Shown: positions 58,501 through 64,000 of the stretch, piece by piece
Numbering within the stretch: the first letter of the stretch is position 1
How the letters are laid out: each line of letters starts with the position of its first letter
Assembly (NCBI GenBank): GCA_002103075.1
Contig: DABG01000018.1
Coordinates: forward strand, 1-64,000
Source of the DNA: Candidatus Gastranaerophilales bacterium HUM_9
Lineage (GTDB): Bacteria > Cyanobacteriota > Vampirovibrionia > Gastranaerophilales > Gastranaerophilaceae
DNA: 64,000 nt
Direction: 5' to 3'
Translations under genes and position numbers: made by a program
The notes under the pieces: generated by a model
Database searches by the model: none
What the model saw: only the letters and a program-made list of their open reading frames with translations
Told to the model about the DNA's origin: nothing

Positions 58501-59414
58501 TGACATACGCCATATTCTAAGCTACAAGTCAAACCTGAACGAACTTTCAATGAGTCTAATTTCAAGTGAGAAATCTTTTCGATATCGCTTCTATCCATTG
58601 TTGTATTCTTAGCAATCAACAAAGTCTTTCCATCTGTATCAAAAATATCTTCTGCAACTGTTCTACCCAACAATCTGTCAATCAATGGAACAATAACGTT
58701 GTCACCATCAACGATAGATGTCATATTAATATAGTTGTCGCCACCGCAATCATGTTCTCTTACGATAACGTCTTGAGCAACGTCAACCAAACGTCTTGTC
58801 AAATAACCAGAGTCAGCTGTTTTCAACGCTGTATCTACAAGACCTTTACGTGCACCATATGATGAAATGATGTATTCAGTAACTGACAAACCTTCTTTAA
58901 AGTTTGATTTAATCGGCAAGTCGATGATTTGACCAGCTGCGTCGGCCATCAAACCACGCATACCAACCAACTGAGATACCTGTGACAAGTTACCTCTCGC
59001 ACCAGAGAATGCCATCATATATACTGGGTTCAATCTGTCGAAATTTTCTACAACTTGTTCTGTCAACTTAGCTGTTGTTTCAGACCAAGTATCAATAACC
59101 TTTGTATATCTTTCAACCTCTGTGATTTCACCTTTTAAATATCTATTAGTTGACTTTTCAATCTCGCTTTCAGCTGTTGCCAACAATTCCTTTTTAGTTT
59201 CTGGAACTGATAAGTCAGAGATAGAAATAGTTACACCTGAACGAGTTGCATATTTGTAACCCAAATTCTTTAATGTATTTGCCAATTCCCCTGTCTTTGC
59301 ACCACCGTATTCAAGATACATTTGAGAAAGCAACTTTCTTATAGCACCCTTATCCATTAACTTGTTAATAAATTCAGGAGTTTTTGTTTTTGTACGTGAA
59401 TATGTATTTTCCAT
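55566..59414 (-). CDS. rpoC2: RNA polymerase subunit beta' C-terminal part (RpoC2)
   Basis: 1282 aa. Begins with the funnel/bridge-helix part (KTPEFINKLMDKGAIRKLLS; MMAFSGARGNLSQVSQLVGMRG around 132-153), a zinc site (CDG-less form with CSLEYGVCQKC near 297-307) and the trigger-loop start IGEPGTQLTLRTFHTGGAV (about 334-352). A very long insertion of repeated beta (sandwich-barrel-like) units follows to about residue 1000 (for example FVKDGDKVKKGELLAEFDPA; VVRAGRPYLISQGTQ), before the trigger loop closes with GDIVQGLPRVEELLEARKPK. The size and site match the cyanobacterial SI3 insertion. ATG 59414 with AAGGG 11 nt upstream. Confidence 0.96.
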   Translation of the reverse strand: MENTYSRTKTKTPEFINKLMDKGAIRKLLSQMYLEYGGAKTGELANTLKNLGYKYATRSGVTISISDLSVPETKKELLATAESEIEKSTNRYLKGEITEVERYTKVIDTWSETTAKLTEQVVENFDRLNPVYMMAFSGARGNLSQVSQLVGMRGLMADAAGQIIDLPIKSNFKEGLSVTEYIISSYGARKGLVDTALKTADSGYLTRRLVDVAQDVIVREHDCGGDNYINMTSIVDGDNVIVPLIDRLLGRTVAEDIFDTDGKTLLIAKNTTMDRSDIEKISHLKLDSLKVRSGLTCSLEYGVCQKCYGWAMTTQKLVDIGEAIGIIAAQSIGEPGTQLTLRTFHTGGAVGVKEAKKEIKSREDGVVSSSIKTREQRTRHGDVFNIAINEADIEVKGEKRTNKYHVMAGSVVFVKDGDKVKKGELLAEFDPASQNESGRLTETAYMDINSDVAGQVFFDGFDVDEKKDRQGNISRNANKSGIVWIVAGDVYNLPGGSTVLVKDNQKIKAGEKLAETLVICEHGGEVRYSSDLEIEDTVFEGEKIKKIVKGKELTIVIASLIPSNATFEQTKKEQFWTVGEDGEKYIVKAPVDTTVENGMVIAELVDDEYSVSSSGEIKYIDVQVDENQVITKAGDIVFIPEEVHQLNKDSSLKMVENGTLVTEGTEIVKDVYSHIDGIVEFNEFNDVIHEITIRPGEVHTLASANDLKVEEGAVIKKGTVIAEGVKAKQTSIVTIMESAFNDIYEDDLEEEIDTTVDLEEKPVQILVRPVQVLHVKPKDVDIRFNSSDDLISIVSETQLQYKDGARVRNLDGATLTRTSLKLMMEGYLSHLKGLIELDSNGQLKIVVLETLIVRRELEGNSKLNDSFQTELLVKDGDVIDPKTAVAKTEVLALSDGVASINGNEEETRRLLLQSSEYETEIAIKGKANVKAGDFIKKDSVLADSGEVAELSGHVIEVNKKGIVVRAGRPYLISQGTQLQTKGNSLLQRGDSLATLRYERQKTGDIVQGLPRVEELLEARKPKDCAVLAEYDGVAIIEIEDESPRLYLESEEMGRKEIKFNVDSRIIVSNKQKVTKGEPLTSGPLNPHDIIRLRGPEAAQQYLVDEVQRVYRSQGVEIADKHIEMIVGQMTKKVEIKESGDTNFLPGEKVEVHVFNRTNNEVVANGGRPAECEYLLLGITKASLNTESFISAASFQETTRILTEAAVDGKKDMLRGLKENVIIGRLIPAGTGYHHLSFASEEKDREAQRRAAAQRNQARKPSAILEEIEGMFGSPDLLIKGDE

Positions 59415-59458
59415 TTTCTATATTTCCCTTATAAATTTCTTTTCGTTAACTTAATCTA

Positions 59459-61168
59459 CTATACCAAAGCCTCTCTTACAGCTTCATTGAAAATAATTCT
59501 ACCAGGAGTAGTTTCTATTCTCTTGCCGTGTTCATCACGAACAACAATCTTGTCGTGTAATTCTAGAACACCACTTTCTAAAGCTGCTAAAGCATCAGCA
59601 TAACTATAATAGTTACCCTTAGGTTCCATATCAGGTTTTTCAATAATTGTTAAGTAATACATACCCAAAACCATATCCTGAGATGGAGTAATAATAGGTT
59701 TACCATTCGCTGGTGCTAAGATGTTGTTTGTAGCTAACATTAACATTCTAGCTTCAGTTTGAGCTTCAATAGATAGAGGTACGTGAACAGCCATTTGGTC
59801 ACCATCGAAGTCGGCGTTGAACGCTGTACAAGCCAATGGGTGAAGTTGAATAGCTCTACCTTCTACTAATTTTGGTTCAAATGCTTGAATACCAAGTCTG
59901 TGAAGGGTTGGAGCACGGTTCAACATTACTGGGTGTCCATCAATTACTTCTTCTAAGATATCCCATACTTTTGGATCAGATCTTTCAATCTTCTTTTTAG
60001 CTGATTTAATGTTTTGAACATATCCACGTTCAATCAGTTTGTTTACAACAAATGGCTTGAACAATTCAATAGCCATTTCTTTTGGCAAACCACATTGATT
60101 AAGTTTCAATGATGGACCAACAACAATTACTGAACGACCTGAATAGTCAACACGTTTACCTAACAAGTTTTGACGGAAACGACCTTGTTTACCTTCAATA
60201 ATGTTAGATAATGATTTTAACGCTCTGTTGTTAGGACCAACAACAGTTCTACCACGTCTACCGTTATCAATAAGAGCATCTACTGCTTCTTGTAACATAC
60301 GTTTTTCGTTTCTTACAATAATTTCAGGTGCACCCATTTCTAACAATCTTTGTAGACGGTTGTTTCTGTTGATTACACGTCTGTATAAATCGTTTAAGTC
60401 AGATGTAGCAAATCTACCACCATCTAATTGAACCATTGGTCTTAAGTCTGGTGGAGTAACAGGCAATACGTCCATTATCATCCAAGTTGGGTCTGTTTCT
60501 GATGAAATTAGAGAATCAAAAAGTCTTAATCTCTTAATCAACTTAGATTTCTTTTGAACTGATGTAACACCGTTATCCAATTCTGTTCTGATTTCATGTG
60601 CTAAAGCATTAATATCTAATTCAGCCAATAATTCTTTTATAGCTTCTGCACCGATACCTACTTTTAATGTAGATTCTTCGTGTGCGTCCATATAATCTTC
60701 ATATTCTTCTTCTGTTAATAATTGAAGTTTTTTGAATTCACTGTCACCAGCATCCATTACAACATAGTTGTTGAAATAAATAACTTGTTCCAAATCTTTC
60801 AATGTCATATCTAATAATAAACCAAGATATGATGGAATACCTTTAAGGAACCAAATATGTGATACAGGTGCAGCTAACTTGATGTGACCCATTCTATGAC
60901 GTCTTACCTTAGAATCAGTAACTTCAACACCACATCTTTCACAGATAATACCTTTGTGACGTACTCTTTTATACTTACCACAGAAACATTCCCAGTCCTT
61001 TGTAGGTCCAAAAATTCTTTCACAGAACAAACCATCTCTTTCTGGTTTTAAAGTTCTGTAATTGATTGTTTCAGGTTTCGTTACCTCACCATAAGACCAT
61101 TTTAAGATTCTTTCCGGTGAAGCAATGCTTATTCTTATATAATCAAAATAATCAATACTTGTAGACAA
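59459..61168 (-). CDS. rpoC1: RNA polymerase subunit gamma (RpoC1, N-terminal part of beta')
   Basis: 569 aa. Starts at TTG 61168 (STSIDYFDYIRISIASPERI) with AAGGAG 9 nt upstream. The zinc-binding CFCGKYKRVRHKGIICERCG (about 62-81) is followed by the clamp helices (RLQRLLEMGAPEIIVRNEKR) and the catalytic magnesium site ACTAFNADFDGDQMAVHVPL (about 450-469). The protein ends near residue 569 where non-split beta' would continue. A separate gamma subunit is a hallmark of the cyanobacterial lineage, including its non-photosynthetic sister groups. Confidence 0.97.
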   Translation of the reverse strand: MSTSIDYFDYIRISIASPERILKWSYGEVTKPETINYRTLKPERDGLFCERIFGPTKDWECFCGKYKRVRHKGIICERCGVEVTDSKVRRHRMGHIKLAAPVSHIWFLKGIPSYLGLLLDMTLKDLEQVIYFNNYVVMDAGDSEFKKLQLLTEEEYEDYMDAHEESTLKVGIGAEAIKELLAELDINALAHEIRTELDNGVTSVQKKSKLIKRLRLFDSLISSETDPTWMIMDVLPVTPPDLRPMVQLDGGRFATSDLNDLYRRVINRNNRLQRLLEMGAPEIIVRNEKRMLQEAVDALIDNGRRGRTVVGPNNRALKSLSNIIEGKQGRFRQNLLGKRVDYSGRSVIVVGPSLKLNQCGLPKEMAIELFKPFVVNKLIERGYVQNIKSAKKKIERSDPKVWDILEEVIDGHPVMLNRAPTLHRLGIQAFEPKLVEGRAIQLHPLACTAFNADFDGDQMAVHVPLSIEAQTEARMLMLATNNILAPANGKPIITPSQDMVLGMYYLTIIEKPDMEPKGNYYSYADALAALESGVLELHDKIVVRDEHGKRIETTPGRIIFNEAVREALV

Positions 61169-61213
61169 TTTTAACTTCTCCTTTTCTTGTTCGCTTACGT
61201 TAAGTGTGTCTAT

Positions 61214-61233
61214 GGCTCGGCTTTTACCGAGCC
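61214..61233 (-). promoter_or_regulatory. GC-rich hairpin between rpoB and rpoC1
   Basis: GGCTCGG, a 6-nt loop, CCGAGCC, with flanking GTGT/ACAC pairs. There is no T-tract, so it is more likely an mRNA processing or stability hairpin than a terminator. It lies in the 84-nt gap before the rpoC1 TTG start. Confidence 0.55.
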
Positions 61234-61252
61234 TAACACTCGTTTACGCTTA

Positions 61253-64000
61253 TTATATCTCACCTGATGACATTGAAGTATCAAAGAAATTGATGTTCAA
61301 CAACTCTGAATCCATGTCTGACAACACTCTTTTTGGAGCAGCTTTACGCATATCGTCCATATCTGTCATCAAATCAACTTCAACACCATCTTTCTTAGCA
61401 ACGGTAATATCCAAACCTATACTTTGCAATTCTCTTACAAGTACCTTGAATGATTCAGGAATACCAGGTCTTGGAATGTTATCACCCTTAACGATTGATT
61501 CGTAAGCGTGGTTTCTACCATTCACATCATCAGACTTGATTGTAAGCATTTCTTGTAATGTATAAGCAGCGCCGTAAGCTTCAAGTGCCCAAACTTCCAT
61601 TTCACCGAATCTTTGACCACCGAACTGTGCCTTACCGCCTAACGGTTGTTGTGTAACTAATGAGTATGGTCCAGTACTTCTTGCGTGAATCTTGTCATCT
61701 ACAAGGTGAACAAGTTTCAAGATATATGACAAACCTACTGCTACAGGTCTATCAAATTTTTCACCTGTACGTCCATCTATCAAGTATACTTTACCATCTT
61801 CTCTAACCCAATCACATCCAGATTCTTTGATACCACGAAGAAGTTCTTCTCTAGTAACTCTTTCTGATGTGTTTGCACCATATCTTTCATCAAATGATGG
61901 AGCTTCGTAGTGTTCACCTGTCAAGTATGCAGCCAAACCTAATAAACACTCATAAGTTTGACCTACGTTCATACGAGAAGGTACACCTAGTGGGTTCAAT
62001 ACTATATCTACAGGAGTTCCGTCTGGTAAGAATGGCATGTCTTCTTTTGGAAGAATTCTTGATACGATACCTTTGTTACCGTGACGACCTGATAATTTAT
62101 CACCTACAGATACCTTACGTCTTTGAGCAATATATACTCTGATTACTGTATTTGCTCCAGGTGGTAATTCATCACCTTTTTCTCTGTCAAATACCTTAAC
62201 ATCGAGTACACGTCCACCCTCACCGTGAGGTACTCTCAATGAATTGTCTTTTACATCTCTTGCTTTTTCAGCAAAGATTGCTCTCAACAATTTTTCTTCT
62301 GGTGGGTGTTCTGTTTCACCTTTTGGTGTAACTTTACCTACCAAAATATCATCTGCATAAACTCTCGCACCAATACGAACAATACCTCTTTCGTCCAAAT
62401 GTCTTAATGCTTCTTCTGAAACATTAGGAATTTCACGAGTAATTTCTTCTGGTCCGATTTTTGTTTGTCTTGCATCTATTTCTAATTTTTCAATGTGTAA
62501 TGAAGTAAAGATATCATCGTGTACACATCTTTCTGATAGCAAAATAGCATCTTCGAAGTTATATCCTTCCCAAGGCATATATGCTACCAAAATGTTTTTA
62601 CCTAATGAAAGTTCACCACAACTTGTAGACGCACCGTCAGCAATTACATCACCAACGTGAACCTTATCACCTTCATTTACGATAGGTCTTTGGTTAATAC
62701 AAGTGTCTTGGTTAGAACGAACATATTTCATTAAAGTATAAAGATGAGCTTTTCCTTCAACATCTCTAATAACAATTTCTTCACCAACTACACGTTCAAC
62801 TGTACCGTCAACACCAGATACAACAACCATACCTGAGTCTTTTGCCGCTCTAGCTTCTAGACCAGTACCAACTACAGGACGTTCTGTAATCAACAATGGA
62901 ACTGCTTGACGTTGCATGTTTGAACCCATCAATGCACGGTTCGCATCATCGTGTTCGATGAACGGAATTACTGATGTCGCAACAGAGATAATCTGAATAG
63001 GACATACAGCTACGTAGTCGACTTTTGATGATTCTGTCATAATGAATTCTGAACGATATCTAGCAGGAACCATTTTGTTCTTGATTGTCTTATCTTCGTT
63101 CAACTCGATATCAGCTGGAGCACAACGGAAGTTTTCATCTTCATCAGCTGTCATATAAACAACATCTTCAGTAACCTTACCGTCTTTTACAACGAAGAAT
63201 GGAGTTTCAATAAATCCATATTCGTTAACTCTAGCGTGTGTTGCAAGTGAACCAATCAAACCTGCGTTAGGACCTTCAGGTGTTTCTACAGGACAGATAC
63301 GACCGTAGTGAGAAGGGTGAATATCACGAACAGCAAAGCCCGCTCTTTCTCTTTGTAAACCACCAGGTCCAAGAGCTGAGATACGTCTTTTGTGTGTAAT
63401 TTCAGCTAATGGGTTAGTTTGGTCCATGAACTGTGACAACTGAGATGAACCGAAGAACTCTCTTAATGCTGCCACTAATGGTTTTGTATTTAATAAGTTC
63501 AATGGTGTCAATGTTTCAGAATCTTGTAAAGTCATTCTTTCTTTTACAATTCTTTCGATTCTTGAAAGACCAACTCTGAATTGGTTTTGTAACAATTCAC
63601 CAACTGAACGTATTCTTCTGTTTCCTAAGTGGTCGATATCGTCCAATGTACCTTCATCATAAGTAAGGTTGATTAGGTATTCGATTGAAGCAATAATATC
63701 TTCTCTTGTTAATGTTCTAACATTCTTAGGAATGTTCAAGTTAAGTTTTTTGTTTAATTTGTAACGACCAACTCTACCGATATCATATTTCTTATCATCA
63801 AAGAAACGTGATTCTAAGATTTGACGTCCACCTTGAGGTGATGCAGGATCACCAGGTCTTAGTTTTTTGTATAATTCAATCAAAGCATCATCAGTTGTTT
63901 CAGTTGTATCTTTATCCAATGTTTTCTTCAAGAAATCGAAGTGAGTGAACAAAGTTTCCATTTCTGTAACAGTGATACCCATTGCTTTAAGCACTGTAGT
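61253..64000 (-). CDS. rpoB: RNA polymerase subunit beta, N-terminus outside window
   Basis: 915 visible codons, open to the right edge, so about the first 240 residues of beta are missing (the frame includes TTVLKAMGITVTEMETLFTH near the edge). Rifampicin-pocket and core blocks are intact: GSSQLSQFMDQTNPLAEITH (about 190-209 of the visible part), KRRISALGPGGLQRERAGFA, then EGPNAGLIGSLATHARVNEY, KLSGRHGNKGIVSRILPKED and the C-terminal GGKAQFGGQRFGEMEVWALE with AYGAAYTLQEMLTIKSDDVN. The visible rifampicin-site residues are the sensitive consensus. It is first of the visible rpoB-rpoC1-rpoC2 run; rplJ-rplL may lie beyond the edge. Confidence 0.98.
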   Translation of the reverse strand, partial: TTVLKAMGITVTEMETLFTHFDFLKKTLDKDTTETTDDALIELYKKLRPGDPASPQGGRQILESRFFDDKKYDIGRVGRYKLNKKLNLNIPKNVRTLTREDIIASIEYLINLTYDEGTLDDIDHLGNRRIRSVGELLQNQFRVGLSRIERIVKERMTLQDSETLTPLNLLNTKPLVAALREFFGSSQLSQFMDQTNPLAEITHKRRISALGPGGLQRERAGFAVRDIHPSHYGRICPVETPEGPNAGLIGSLATHARVNEYGFIETPFFVVKDGKVTEDVVYMTADEDENFRCAPADIELNEDKTIKNKMVPARYRSEFIMTESSKVDYVAVCPIQIISVATSVIPFIEHDDANRALMGSNMQRQAVPLLITERPVVGTGLEARAAKDSGMVVVSGVDGTVERVVGEEIVIRDVEGKAHLYTLMKYVRSNQDTCINQRPIVNEGDKVHVGDVIADGASTSCGELSLGKNILVAYMPWEGYNFEDAILLSERCVHDDIFTSLHIEKLEIDARQTKIGPEEITREIPNVSEEALRHLDERGIVRIGARVYADDILVGKVTPKGETEHPPEEKLLRAIFAEKARDVKDNSLRVPHGEGGRVLDVKVFDREKGDELPPGANTVIRVYIAQRRKVSVGDKLSGRHGNKGIVSRILPKEDMPFLPDGTPVDIVLNPLGVPSRMNVGQTYECLLGLAAYLTGEHYEAPSFDERYGANTSERVTREELLRGIKESGCDWVREDGKVYLIDGRTGEKFDRPVAVGLSYILKLVHLVDDKIHARSTGPYSLVTQQPLGGKAQFGGQRFGEMEVWALEAYGAAYTLQEMLTIKSDDVNGRNHAYESIVKGDNIPRPGIPESFKVLVRELQSIGLDITVAKKDGVEVDLMTDMDDMRKAAPKRVLSDMDSELLNINFFDTSMSSGEI

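Overview
The window is low-GC bacterial chromosome. It most likely comes from a non-photosynthetic relative of the Cyanobacteria (Vampirovibrionia/Melainabacteria, probably a gut Gastranaerophilales). The main reason is that the RNA polymerase beta' gene is split into rpoC1 (59459-61168) and rpoC2 (55566-59414), and rpoC2 carries a very large insertion in the trigger-loop region, as in Cyanobacteria. No photosynthesis or respiratory genes are visible. An oxygen-sensitive class III ribonucleotide reductase (nrdD/nrdG) and a small 2[4Fe-4S]-type ferredoxin point to an anaerobe. UGA is a stop codon: prfB is present and carries the classical in-frame UGA frameshift. This placement is inference; no database search was possible.

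Layout. 1-5 kb: a partial Q/N-rich protein gene, a sigma-70 factor, and the rpmG / tRNA-Trp / secE / nusG / rplK / rplA cluster, which ends in a terminator without rplJ-rplL. 5-10 kb: small secreted and unknown proteins, an SpmA/SpmB-like membrane pair and thrB. 10-13 kb: remnants and repeats, a CsaB-type pyruvyltransferase and a KDPG aldolase. 13-17.6 kb: a CHASE2 adenylate cyclase overlapping recG. 17.6-20.3 kb: a repeat-rich stretch with two small related secreted proteins. 20.3-26.3 kb: prfB (programmed +1 frameshift), HU, a short SpoIID-like protein, an orphan N6-adenine methyltransferase with an HTH, and an ArsB/NhaD-type transporter. 26.5-32 kb: nrdD-nrdG, a three-domain glycosyltransferase/phosphoribosyltransferase/HAD protein, and a ferredoxin. 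32-37 kb: an MCE (MlaD-like) protein, upp and deoB, and a giant GLUG-repeat protein. 37.6-41 kb: an accessory group of unknown proteins, including a PRTase-like protein and a NADAR-like/degenerate phosphatase fusion. 41-48 kb: glf, der, two envelope proteins and a TonB-ExbB-ExbD-ExbD operon. 48-49 kb: an SDR and an orphan ribbon-helix-helix protein. 49-54.6 kb: infA-rpmJ-rpsM-rpsK-rpsD-rpoA-rplQ-truA-rplM-rpsI. 55-64 kb: a small lipoprotein candidate and rpoB-rpoC1-rpoC2; rpoB is cut by the window end.

Three themes stand out. (1) At least six genes have a near-consensus TATAAT exactly 6 nt before the ATG (a seventh has 7 nt), with no Shine-Dalgarno sequence. This predicts leaderless mRNAs for a defined set of genes, including prfB, the methyltransferase, the MCE protein and an SDR. 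(2) Most long intergenic gaps are mosaics of a few hairpin modules that begin GTCAT and end ATCC or similar. One region has a ~363-bp tandem duplication, and related fragments sit inside the ribosomal-protein and nusG operons. (3) The accessory genes include unusual domain fusions. The best is a GT2-PRT-HAD protein that fits a PRPP-dependent ribofuranosyltransferase; another is a NADAR-like domain fused to a phosphatase-like domain that has lost its catalytic signature.
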